In this document: positions 15,369-21,540 of the stretch, piece by piece | Numbering within the stretch: the first letter of the stretch is position 1 | Layout: every line of letters starts with the position of its first letter | Assembly (NCBI GenBank): GCA_023419535.1 | Contig: JAEZXX010000036.1 | Location: 1 to 21,540, forward strand | DNA length: 21,540 nucleotides | Direction: 5' to 3' | Source of the DNA: Pseudomonadota bacterium | Lineage (GTDB): Bacteria > Pseudomonadota > Alphaproteobacteria > Rhizobiales > Rhizobiaceae | The notes under the pieces: generated by a model | What the model saw: the letters and a program-made list of their open reading frames with translations, nothing else | Databases searched by the model: none | Told to the model about the DNA's origin: nothing | Position numbers and translations under genes: made by a program

Positions 15369-16655
15369 GTGAGCATTGCCAACGACGCCGAGGGCCCCCG
15401 CCCGACGCTGCTGACACCGGATCAGGGCCTCGGCCGCGGCCGCCCCACGGCCGTCGGCCCGTCGCGGTTCCGCGTGCCCGCCTGGGCGCTCGCGACGGTT
15501 CTCGCCGCGCTGATAATCGGCGGCGGGCTCTTCCTCTCGCGCGCCGGGTTTGGCGATGCGCTCGCGCTGTCGCTCGTACTGGGCGCCAGCTTCGGCTTCG
15601 TCCTGCAGCGCTCGCGCTTCTGCTTCTACTGCGGCATCCGCGAATGGATCGAGGAGCGCGAGCCGGACGGCGTTCTCGGGCTTCTGACGGCGATGGCGGC
15701 GGGCGTCATCGGTACCGCCCTCGTCTTCGGCGCCTGGATGCCCGATCCCTCGACGGGCCGTCTGCCGCCCGACGCCTTCATCGGACCGGTCGCCTGGACA
15801 CTCGTCTTCGGCGGCCTCGCCTTCGGGGCGGGCATGTCGGTCTCGGGCTCCTGCATCTCCGCCCATCTCTACCGGCTGGGGGAGGGCTCGCCGACCGCGC
15901 CCTTCGCCATCCTGGGTACGCTCATCGGCTTCGTCCTCGGCTTCGCCACCTGGAACGGGCTCTATCTCGACTTCGTGCAGGGCGCGCCCGTCGTCTGGCT
16001 GCCGGCCTGGACGGGCTATCCGGGCTGGGTCGCGCTGACGCTGGTGGTCCTGGCCGGCCTCGCCTGGCCGCTGCTTCTGCGCCGTTCCGCCCGGCGCGCG
16101 GCGGTGCGCGCGGCGCTCGACCGGAACGAGGGACCACCCGCGCTCGCGCCCCTGGCGGCGGTCTTCACCGGCCGTTGGCCCGGATGGCTCGGCGGGCTCC
16201 TCGTCGGCGCTCTCGCCGCCTTCGCCTATCTGCGGGTCGCGCCGCTCGGCGTCACGGCCGAACTCTCGGCGCGGGCGCGCGACATCGGCGCCTCGCTCGA
16301 CGCCGTGCCGGACACGCTTCTCGGCCTCGAAGGTCTCCGCGGCTGCGTGTCGATCGTCGCCGACGCGCTCCTGTCCAACAACGGCGCCTTCGTCCTCGCC
16401 ATGTGTGTCGCGAGCTTCGCCGCCGCTCTCGCCTCCGGTCAGTTCCAGCCGCAATGGCCGACGGTCTCGGAGGTCGTCCGGGGCCTTCTCGGCGGTGTGC
16501 TCCTCGGCTGGGGCGCGATGGTGGCGCTCGGCTGCTCCATCGGCACGCTCCTGTCCGGAATCATGGCCGGCGCGCTCTCGGGGTGGGTTTTCGCCCTCGC
16601 CATGATCGCCGGCCTCGTCGTCGTCCGCCGGCTCGACCGCGCTCTCTTCGGATAA
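15369..16655 (+). CDS. YeeE/YedE family (Sulf_transp) membrane transporter, probable thiosulfate uptake
   Basis: A 428-residue polytopic inner-membrane protein starting at GTG with GGAGGG 5 nt upstream. Hydrophobic segments run from about residue 38 to the end, with a soluble-looking linker around 238-262. The YeeE/YedE signatures are three Cys-containing motifs: RSRFCFYCGIRE (81-92; Cys85, Cys88), SVSGSCISAHLYRLGEGS (157-174; Cys162) and ALGCSIGTLLSGIMAGALSG (386-405; Cys389). In the characterised thiosulfate transporter TsuA (YeeE), conserved cysteines line the pore and relay thiosulfate. The length fits the two-repeat fused form. Pairing with a secreted rhodanese supports a thiosulfate or sulfane-sulfur substrate; other sulfur species or selenium compounds are possible. 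Confidence 0.85.
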   Translation: MSIANDAEGPRPTLLTPDQGLGRGRPTAVGPSRFRVPAWALATVLAALIIGGGLFLSRAGFGDALALSLVLGASFGFVLQRSRFCFYCGIREWIEEREPDGVLGLLTAMAAGVIGTALVFGAWMPDPSTGRLPPDAFIGPVAWTLVFGGLAFGAGMSVSGSCISAHLYRLGEGSPTAPFAILGTLIGFVLGFATWNGLYLDFVQGAPVVWLPAWTGYPGWVALTLVVLAGLAWPLLLRRSARRAAVRAALDRNEGPPALAPLAAVFTGRWPGWLGGLLVGALAAFAYLRVAPLGVTAELSARARDIGASLDAVPDTLLGLEGLRGCVSIVADALLSNNGAFVLAMCVASFAAALASGQFQPQWPTVSEVVRGLLGGVLLGWGAMVALGCSIGTLLSGIMAGALSGWVFALAMIAGLVVVRRLDRALFG

Positions 16656-16759
16656 AATCGTTTCGTAAGTGGGACTGACGATGGACGCGGCGAACGTCCG
16701 GGTCTATCGCGGACGCGACATGGCGCGGACGGCCGATCGAGGCTCCGTGGGGCGCGCGT

Positions 16760-16764
16760 GGAGG
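16760..16764 (+). promoter_or_regulatory. Ribosome binding site supporting a TTG start
   Basis: GGAGG, 7 nt before the TTG at 16772. The next in-frame ATG (16787) would lie 22 nt away and has no good site of its own, so the TTG is preferred for the MFS gene. Confidence 0.5.
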
Positions 16765-16771
16765 CGGGGTC

Positions 16772-18001
16772 TTGAGCCAGGCGAGCATGAAGGTGGGCGG
16801 CAGCACCGCGCAGAGCCAGACGACGATGCTCGTCCTCTGGTCCCTGTCGCTCTGCCACATGCTGAACGACACCATCCAGTCGCTGCTGCCGGCGCTCTAT
16901 CCGGTGCTGCAGGCGAACTACGCGCTCACCTTCACGCAGATCGGCATCCTGCACTTCACCTTCCAGGCGACCGCCTCGCTGCTGCAGCCGGCGGTGGGGT
17001 TCGCCACCGACCGACGGCCCTACTTCCGGCTTTTGACGATCGGCATGGGCGCGAGCCTGGTCGGCCTCGTCATCCTGGCCTTCGCCCATTCCTACTACGT
17101 GTTGCTCCTGGCGGCGGCGTGCGTGGGCATTGGCTCCTCGATCTTCCACCCCGACGCCTCGCGCGTCGCGCGCGCCGCCTCCGGCGGGCGCTACGGCTTC
17201 GCCCAGTCGGTGTTCCAGGTCGGCGGAAACACCGGTACCGCGCTGGGGCCCCTGCTCGCCGCCTATATCGTGCTGCCGCTCGGCCAGCCCTCGGTGCTGT
17301 GGTTCTCGGCCATCGCGCTTCTCGGCATGATCGTGCTCTGGCACGTCGGTTCCTGGGCCAGGGCCAAGCATCTGGAGCGCCTCGCGGCCGCGGCGAAGGC
17401 GGGGCCCGCCCCGATCGCCGCCGCGCGCCTGCCTCGAAACCGCGTCGTCTTCGCGATCGTGATCCTGGCGCTGCTCGTCTTCTCCAAGCAGCTCTACACG
17501 GTGTCGCTGTCGAGCTACTACACTTTCTACCTGATTGAGACCTTCGACGTGTCGATCCGCGACAGCCAGCTCCTGCTCTTCCTGTTCTTGGCGGCGGCGG
17601 CGGCCGGCACCTTCCTCGGCGGGCCGATCGGCGACCGGTTCGGGCGCAAGGCGGTGATGTGGTTCTCGATCCTCGGCGTCCTGCCCTTCACGCTCCTCCT
17701 GCCGCATGTCGACCTCTTCTGGACCGCGGTCCTCTCGGTGATCATCGGCTTCGTGATCTCCTCCGCCTTCTCGGCGATCGTCGTGTTCGCGCAGGAGCTT
17801 GTGCCGGGCCGCGTCGGGTTGATCGCCGGCATCTTCTTCGGATTCGCCTTCGGCATGGGCGGCATCGGCGCGGCTGTGCTGGGGGCGATCGCGGATGCGC
17901 GCGGCATCGGATACGTCTTCCAGATCTGCGCCTTCCTGCCGCTTCTGGGACTTCTCACCATCCTCCTGCCGTCGGAGAAGGCGATCTCCCAGCCGCGGTA
18001 G
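16772..18001 (+). CDS. fsr: MFS transporter, fosmidomycin-resistance (Fsr) family
   Basis: A 409-residue, 12-helix major facilitator protein. The N-terminal block LCHMLNDTIQSLLPALYPVL (about 28-47), FTQIGILHFTFQATASLLQP, GIGSSIFHPDASRVAR and FQVGGNTGTALGPLL closely follow the E. coli Fsr pattern. The second half includes GGPIGDRFGRKAVMWFSILG, the MFS loop motif. The TTG start is supported by GGAGG upstream; ATG at 16787 is the alternative. Fsr exports fosmidomycin in E. coli, but members vary and the natural substrate here is unknown. It is 116 bp downstream of yeeE on the same strand, so it may share the transcript. Confidence 0.85.
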   Translation: MSQASMKVGGSTAQSQTTMLVLWSLSLCHMLNDTIQSLLPALYPVLQANYALTFTQIGILHFTFQATASLLQPAVGFATDRRPYFRLLTIGMGASLVGLVILAFAHSYYVLLLAAACVGIGSSIFHPDASRVARAASGGRYGFAQSVFQVGGNTGTALGPLLAAYIVLPLGQPSVLWFSAIALLGMIVLWHVGSWARAKHLERLAAAAKAGPAPIAAARLPRNRVVFAIVILALLVFSKQLYTVSLSSYYTFYLIETFDVSIRDSQLLLFLFLAAAAAGTFLGGPIGDRFGRKAVMWFSILGVLPFTLLLPHVDLFWTAVLSVIIGFVISSAFSAIVVFAQELVPGRVGLIAGIFFGFAFGMGGIGAAVLGAIADARGIGYVFQICAFLPLLGLLTILLPSEKAISQPR

Positions 18002-18060
18002 ATTTTTCTCCCCGATCCGCAGGCTCGGGAACGTTCGACCCTCGCCTTCGCCCGTGGAAT

Positions 18061-18107
18061 CCGGCATGCCGGGCCACGATCGCGGAAACGGGCTTTCGGC
18101 CCGGCAT
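18061..18107 (+). repeat. Overlapping inverted repeats in the leader of the ferredoxin-NADP reductase gene
   Basis: ATGCCGGGCC (18066-18075) and GGCCCGGCAT (18098-18107) are perfect 10-bp arms with a 22-nt spacer. Within them are a self-palindrome CCGGCATGCCGG (18061-18072) and a small hairpin GGGC-TTTCG-GCCC (18090-18102), which cannot all form at once. The block lies between the MFS stop and the reductase start, and could be a terminator for the former or a structured leader of the latter. No T-run follows. Confidence 0.45.
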
Positions 18108-18172
18108 TCCTGCGCCTATCTTTGCCGCAGCGCACACAGAAGAACCCTTCAGCCGAAAGGCGCCTGAGACCG

Positions 18173-18991
18173 ATGAACGCCGTCGCCGAGAAGATCGAAC
18201 CCGAAACCGCCTTCCCGATCCCGGCCGGCGTGTTCGCGCAGACCGTGACCGAGGTCCGGCACTACACGGATCAGCTCTTCAAGTTCCGCATGACGCGACC
18301 GGCGGCCTTCCGCTTCCGGACCGGCGAGTTCGCCATGATCGGGCTGCCGAACGCGGAGAAGCCGGTCTACCGTGCCTACTCGATCGCGAGCCCGGCCTGG
18401 GACGAGGAACTGGAGTTCTTTTCCATCAAGGTGCCCGGCGGGCCCCTGACGGAGCACCTGCAGAAGATCCAGCCGGGCGACACCGTCCTGATGCGCAAGA
18501 AGCCGACGGGGACCCTGGTCCTCGACGCTCTGATCCCCGGCAAGCGGCTCTACCTCTTCTCGACCGGTACCGGCATCGCGCCCTTCGCGGGCATCATCCG
18601 CGATCCGGAGACCTACGAGAAGTTCGAGGAGGTCATCCTCACCCACACCTGCCGCAACGATGCGGAGCTGCAGTACGGACGAGACCTCGTGGAGGCGACG
18701 ACGACCGACGAGCTCCTCGCCGAGGTCGTCGGCGGCAGGCTGCGCTATCTGGGCGGCGCGACGCGCGAGGGCAATCCGCCCGCCCAGCGCATCACGACCA
18801 TGATCGAGAACGGCTCGCTCTTCTCGGCCCTCGGCGTTCCGCCGCTCGACCCGGCGACCGATCGCGGCATGATCTGCGGCTCGATGGACATGCTGAAGGA
18901 CACCAAGTCGCTTCTGGAGGCGGCGGGTCTGGAAGAGGGCGCCAATTCCAAGCCCGGCACCTTCGTCGTCGAGCGCGCCTTCGTCGACTGA
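18173..18991 (+). CDS. fpr: Ferredoxin/flavodoxin-NADP+ reductase
   Basis: A 272-residue FAD protein of the bacterial subclass I FNR (Fpr) family. It moves electrons between NADPH and ferredoxin or flavodoxin in the cytoplasm. The FAD-binding motif RAYSIAS (67-73), the IKVPGGPLTEHL phosphate-binding region (85-96), the NADP-binding TGTGIAPF (131-138), the CGSMDML motif (235-241) and the C-terminal FVVERAFVD (264-272) are all present; the last matches alphaproteobacterial Fpr. The ATG at 18173 is chosen over an upstream in-frame ATG at 18122 because family homology starts with NAVAEK-like residues. A weak AAAGG lies 12 nt upstream. In this family the role is often oxidative stress or supplying electrons for biosynthesis. 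No ferredoxin gene is adjacent. Confidence 0.92.
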   Translation: MNAVAEKIEPETAFPIPAGVFAQTVTEVRHYTDQLFKFRMTRPAAFRFRTGEFAMIGLPNAEKPVYRAYSIASPAWDEELEFFSIKVPGGPLTEHLQKIQPGDTVLMRKKPTGTLVLDALIPGKRLYLFSTGTGIAPFAGIIRDPETYEKFEEVILTHTCRNDAELQYGRDLVEATTTDELLAEVVGGRLRYLGGATREGNPPAQRITTMIENGSLFSALGVPPLDPATDRGMICGSMDMLKDTKSLLEAAGLEEGANSKPGTFVVERAFVD

Positions 18992-19057
18992 CGGCGGGGC
19001 GGCATCGGCTTCGAACCGTCGGCGCGGGAGGAATCGGGTACCGACCACGCCCCGTCT

Positions 19058-19086
19058 TTGACGCGGGCGCGGCGGCGCTGATAGGG
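19058..19086 (+). promoter_or_regulatory. Possible sigma-70 promoter upstream of the RAM-domain gene
   Basis: TTGACG (19058-19063), a 17-nt spacer and ATAGGG (19081-19086), 29 bp before the ATG at 19116. The -35 is good and the -10 poor. If real, it would drive the RAM/FolB-fusion pair independently of fpr. Confidence 0.3.
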
Positions 19087-19115
19087 ATCGCCGAACGGCC
19101 ACCGGAGCGTCCCCG

Positions 19116-19364
19116 ATGAAAGCCATCTTCGTCCAGTTCAAGTGCCGACCCGGCTTGGCCTACGCGGTGGCCGACGAGATCGCCGAGAACGTCGAGGAGA
19201 TGTCGGAGGTCTATTCGACCTCCGGCCAGTACGACCTTCTCGCCAAGTTCTACCTGGACGACGACCGGGACACCGGCCATTTCGTCACCGAGAAGCTGCA
19301 GACGATCGACGGCGTCGCCGACACCTTCACCACCGTGACCTTCAAGGCCTTCGGGCGCGCGTGA
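19116..19364 (+). CDS. Stand-alone RAM (Lrp/AsnC ligand-binding) domain protein
   Basis: An 82-residue protein that is entirely one RAM/AsnC C-terminal domain, with the alternating strand pattern KAIFVQFKC (2-10), a helix (14-28), EVYSTSGQYDLLAKFYL (31-47) and TIDGVADTFTTVTFKAF (63-79). The SGQYD turn (36-40) corresponds to the effector-binding and oligomer interface of Lrp/AsnC proteins. There is no DNA-binding helix-turn-helix. Such proteins bind amino acids or similar small ligands as ring assemblies, and some modulate enzymes. GGAG lies 8 nt before the ATG. Its stop overlaps the GTG start of the next gene by 4 bp (GTGA), which implies translational coupling with the FolB fusion. Confidence 0.88.
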   Translation: MKAIFVQFKCRPGLAYAVADEIAENVEEMSEVYSTSGQYDLLAKFYLDDDRDTGHFVTEKLQTIDGVADTFTTVTFKAFGRA

Positions 19365-20182
19365 CGACGCAGGACCGCGCAACGGCGCGTCTCGTCGTTC
19401 TCGTCGAGAGCGCGGACGAGGCTCGAACGGTGCGTGCAGCGGGAGCGGAAGCGGCGCGCTCGCTCGACGACCCGATCCTTCCGCAGCCGTTTCTCCGCGT
19501 CGGCGCCGGCGCGCTCCTCGATCCGCACGAGCCGACGGGCTCGGCCGAAGGCGCTCTCCTTCTCGACACGACACCCGACCGGCTTCTCGACCGGCTGGCC
19601 TTTCCCGACCTCGCGCGCTTCGCCGCGCGCGTCGCCGAACGGGGTGTCGGCCTCGCCCTGAGGGGCCGTCTGGAGGCGCCCGACGTCCCACGCCTGCTGC
19701 CGCTGGGGCCGTCCGTCCTCGTCTTCGACGCACCGCCGCGCGACGTCGCCGGTCGGATCGACGCCGACGCGCTGGCCGAGCTCACGGCGCTCTTCAAACC
19801 GCCGAAGCGTGCCGACCCCTTCGAGGGCGTGCCCGACCGCGTCTTCGTCCGCGACCTCGTGGAGGAGATGGAACTCGGCGCCTATGCCGCAGAGCGTGGG
19901 CGGCGCCAGAGGGTGCGCTTCTCGGTCGAGGCCGAACTTGCGCCTCACACGGGGCCCCGGACGGGGGCCAACGTCTATTCCTACGACCGCATCATCGACG
20001 CGGTCCGCGCGCTCGCCCGGCGAACGCCCGAGCCCTTCGTGGAGACGCTGGCCGAAATGCTGGCGGAGGAGCTGCTCGTCGACGACCGACTTCTAGCCGT
20101 GGCGGTGCGGGTGGAGAAGCTCGATCTGGGGCCGTCTTCGGCGGGCGTCGAAATTCGGCGCACCCGGGCATGGCGGGGATGA
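19361..20182 (+). CDS. Fusion of a degenerate MfnB-like (DUF556) half-domain and a FolB-type dihydroneopterin aldolase
   Basis: A 273-residue protein beginning at a GTG that overlaps the RAM gene stop. Residues about 158-273 are a FolB fold, with RVFVRDLVEEMELGAYAAER (160-179; Glu178 at the conserved Glu), VYSYDRIIDAV (205-215), FVETLAEMLAEELL (226-239) and AVRVEKLDLGPSSAGVEI (248-265; Lys253 at the catalytic Lys). Residues about 8-146 resemble the C-terminal half of (5-formylfuran-3-yl)methyl phosphate synthase (MfnB): GALLLDTTPDRLLDRL (64-79), GVGLALRGRLEAPDVPRLLP (95-114) and GRIDADALAEL. The N-terminal half with the Schiff-base Lys is absent, the Lys of the DTxxK motif is Asp73, and the RGA phosphate loop is altered. 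FolB should make the pterin side chain for a C1 cofactor; the first part is probably non-catalytic. The MfnB relation is an inference from pattern. Confidence 0.75.
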   Translation: MTTQDRATARLVVLVESADEARTVRAAGAEAARSLDDPILPQPFLRVGAGALLDPHEPTGSAEGALLLDTTPDRLLDRLAFPDLARFAARVAERGVGLALRGRLEAPDVPRLLPLGPSVLVFDAPPRDVAGRIDADALAELTALFKPPKRADPFEGVPDRVFVRDLVEEMELGAYAAERGRRQRVRFSVEAELAPHTGPRTGANVYSYDRIIDAVRALARRTPEPFVETLAEMLAEELLVDDRLLAVAVRVEKLDLGPSSAGVEIRRTRAWRG

Positions 20183-20303
20183 AAGCCGCCCCGCCATGCC
20201 GCACTGCGGCGACGAAATGGCGGAACCGGGGCCGCAGGGTGACGCTTTACAATGGGGTAGCAGGACGGCGCCGCGGGTCGACGGAAGCCGGCCGTGGCCC
20301 GCA

Positions 20304-20313
20304 GGGGAGGAGG
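20304..20313 (+). promoter_or_regulatory. Strong ribosome binding site deciding the start of the MfnE-like gene
   Basis: GGGGAGGAGG, 5 nt before the ATG at 20319. It favours this start over the longer in-frame reading from 20196, whose extra 41 residues show no family similarity. Confidence 0.7.
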
Positions 20314-20318
20314 CGCGG

Positions 20319-20966
20319 ATGAACGACATGCTGATCGTGAAGTTCGGCGGGAGCTCGATCCCGCCCTTCGACCTGTCTCGATGGGTGGAGGCGGTCGAAG
20401 GATCCAGTCGGCCGACCGTGATCGTTCCGGGCGGCGGGCCGTTCGCAGGCACCGTGCGCCGACTCCAGGGACAGATCGGCTACGACAACGAGGCCGCCCG
20501 CGCGATGACCGTCCTCGCCATGGAGCAGTTCGCGCGCGCCCTCTGCTCGCTCGGAACGCGGCTGAAGGCGTGCGAGAGCGAGGAGGCGATCGCGAGCGCC
20601 GTGTCGAAGGGCCGTGTCGCGGTCTGGCTGCCGGTGCGCGCGGCGATGCGCGGCAAGGAGCCGGTCTGGGACACGACGATGTCGTCGGACGGGTTCGCGG
20701 CACGGCTGGCGAGCCGCTTCCCCGGCGCGACGCTTTGCCTGATCAAGAAGATCGACCTGCCCGCGGGGCGTGACCTCCATGCGGTGACCGCGGCCGGCGT
20801 GGTCGATCCCGCCTTCGAGGCGATGCTGCATCCGGCGACCCGGCTCTATGTGGCGGGGCCCTCAGACCTGCCGCTTGCGGCGCATCGCCTCTCGAAGGGT
20901 CAGGTGCCGGGACAGGAGGTCCTTCGCGAGGACGAGGCGCAGTCGGTGCGCGAGGCCGCCCAGTAG
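20319..20966 (+). CDS. Amino-acid-kinase-family protein, MfnE-like
   Basis: A 215-residue small member of the aspartate/glutamate/uridylate kinase superfamily. It has LIVKFGGSS (5-13; Lys8, Gly10-Gly11), VIVPGGGPFAG (34-44) with a triple Gly, YDNEAARAMTVLAMEQFARAL, DTTMSSDGFAARLA (118-131) at the usual substrate-binding position and CLIKKIDL (140-147) with the ATP-site Lys. Archaeal MfnE phosphorylates aminomethylfuran phosphate in methanofuran synthesis, and bacterial H4MPT-using methylotrophs carry similar kinases in cofactor clusters. Its position after the MfnB/FolB fusion fits that route. The 136-bp gap to the previous gene and its own strong ribosome site suggest separate translation. 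Acetylglutamate or glutamate-5-kinase is unlikely because the protein is short. Confidence 0.75.
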   Translation: MNDMLIVKFGGSSIPPFDLSRWVEAVEGSSRPTVIVPGGGPFAGTVRRLQGQIGYDNEAARAMTVLAMEQFARALCSLGTRLKACESEEAIASAVSKGRVAVWLPVRAAMRGKEPVWDTTMSSDGFAARLASRFPGATLCLIKKIDLPAGRDLHAVTAAGVVDPAFEAMLHPATRLYVAGPSDLPLAAHRLSKGQVPGQEVLREDEAQSVREAAQ

Positions 20967-20998
20967 GCGATCTCGATAGGGTCGCGGGGCGACGCAGC

Positions 20999-21015
20999 CG
21001 GGAACAGCGTTCCCG
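20999..21015. terminator. Short hairpin between convergent genes, possible bidirectional terminator
   Basis: CGGGAAC-AGC-GTTCCCG, a perfect 7-bp stem in the 74-bp gap between the MfnE-like gene and the convergent minus-strand gene. No T-tract follows on either strand, so termination efficiency is doubtful. Confidence 0.4.
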
Positions 21016-21040
21016 ATCGCTCCGTCCCGATCAGGATCGC

Positions 21041-21540
21041 TCAGCGCCCGTCGGCCTTCGGGGTGGCGTTGGAGCCGGCGGCGAGCGCGTTTCGGATCGC
21101 GACCGGATCGACGGCGACGGACGGCTGGGGAATGTCGTAGAGCGCCTCAGGTCCCGCGCCGGCGATGCTCTGCATGCCGGCTGTGCCGGTCGTGCCGAAG
21201 GACCCCGCCGACGAACTGGAAAGCCCCGTGCCGGCCGTGCCGTCCCGCGCGAGCGAATCGACGTTCAGCGAGTTGATCGTGGTCGATCCCTGGCTGGCGC
21301 GCTCTTCCGTGGTGGAGGCCCCGGAGCCCGCCGCGCCCTGTCCGCCTCCGATGCCCGACCCGGAGAGACCGCCGCTTCCCACGCCGCTGCCCGACGGAGT
21401 CGAGCCCGAACCGAGCGAGGGCAGAGGCGACGTCGTGCCGGTCGAGCTGCCGACGCCGCCGGCCGCGCCGCCCGCGGGAGAGGAGCCCACCCCGCCGGTT
21501 CCTCCGACACCGCCTGCCGATCCACCCACCCCGGCGGCCG
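21041..21540 (-). CDS. Gly/Ser/Thr-rich low-complexity protein, C-terminal part, function unknown
   Basis: The minus-strand frame is open from the right edge to a stop at 21041-21043, giving at least 166 residues. A GTG at 21529 is possible, but the frame continues upstream, so the true start is probably outside the window. The sequence is Gly/Ser/Thr/Ala-rich (GGVGGTGGVGSSPAGGAAGG and similar), then has a more varied C-terminus with TTINSLNVDSLARDG and ALYDIPQPSVAVDPVAIRNAL. There is no cysteine and no visible domain. It could be an exported or surface protein or the disordered tail of a larger one. It is convergent with the MfnE-like gene. Confidence 0.55.
   Translation of the reverse strand, partial: AAGVGGSAGGVGGTGGVGSSPAGGAAGGVGSSTGTTSPLPSLGSGSTPSGSGVGSGGLSGSGIGGGQGAAGSGASTTEERASQGSTTINSLNVDSLARDGTAGTGLSSSSAGSFGTTGTAGMQSIAGAGPEALYDIPQPSVAVDPVAIRNALAAGSNATPKADGR

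Noticed and set aside
14031..18067. Minus-strand open frames of 807 and 542 codons.
   Set aside because: They are antisense to the sulfurtransferase, yeeE and MFS genes, which have clear domains, signal peptide and ribosome sites; the minus frames are charged, repetitive shadows.
20225..20253. TACAAT (20248-20253) as a -10 box upstream of the MfnE-like gene.
   Set aside because: No acceptable -35 sequence is present at 16-18 nt, so it is not reported as a promoter.
1..21540. tRNA, rRNA, CRISPR, insertion sequence or phage genes.
   Set aside because: No cloverleaf, repeat-spacer array, transposase or integrase motif was seen on either strand.

Overview
The window is very GC-rich and gene-dense. 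Its gene content points to an alphaproteobacterium, most likely of the Hyphomicrobiales (Rhizobiales) and probably one with methylotrophic or C1 capacity. The evidence is an AddB nuclease-helicase of the alphaproteobacterial type, a DivL-type pseudo-histidine kinase with Tyr at the phospho-acceptor position, a SUV3/MgpS-like helicase followed by an S4 protein, a proteobacterial-type AhcY with an SahR-like operator, and genes resembling tetrahydromethanopterin/methanofuran-type cofactor synthesis (an MfnB remnant fused to FolB, and an MfnE-like amino-acid kinase). These assignments come from reading motifs; no database search was run.

Left block, 1-5807, minus strand: divL -> tsaE-amgK fusion -> murU -> addB (runs off the left edge). 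The genes overlap or nearly abut and look like one operon. It combines cell-cycle signalling (DivL), t6A tRNA modification (TsaE), peptidoglycan sugar recycling (AmgK/MurU) and recombination repair (AddB). An intrinsic terminator at 5949-5988 separates it from the upstream ahcY.

Middle block, 6020-11104, minus strand: the large helicase and the S4 RNA-binding protein form a tight pair. ahcY follows under what looks like its own operator, a palindrome at 7519-7540 that overlaps the S4 stop codon.

Right block, 11260-20966, mostly plus strand. A dimethylglycine-oxidase-like flavoenzyme with a GcvT folate domain (11260-13839) is divergent from the helicase. After it come a small minus-strand membrane-protein ORF and a 343-bp intergenic region rich in inverted repeats. 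Then come a periplasmic two-domain sulfurtransferase and a YeeE/YedE thiosulfate-type transporter, separated by a strong hairpin; an Fsr-like MFS exporter; a ferredoxin/flavodoxin-NADP reductase; a stand-alone RAM (Lrp/AsnC ligand-binding) protein overlapping by 4 bp a fusion of a catalytically degenerate MfnB-like half-domain and a FolB-like aldolase; and an MfnE-like kinase. The window ends in a Gly/Ser-rich protein of unknown function on the minus strand, cut by the right edge.

A common theme is one-carbon and sulfur chemistry: SAH recycling, demethylation of N-methyl compounds onto folate, pterin/furan C1 carriers and sulfane sulfur handling. The most unusual item is the MfnB-remnant/FolB fusion translationally coupled to a RAM protein. 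No RNA genes, insertion sequences, CRISPR arrays or phage genes were seen.
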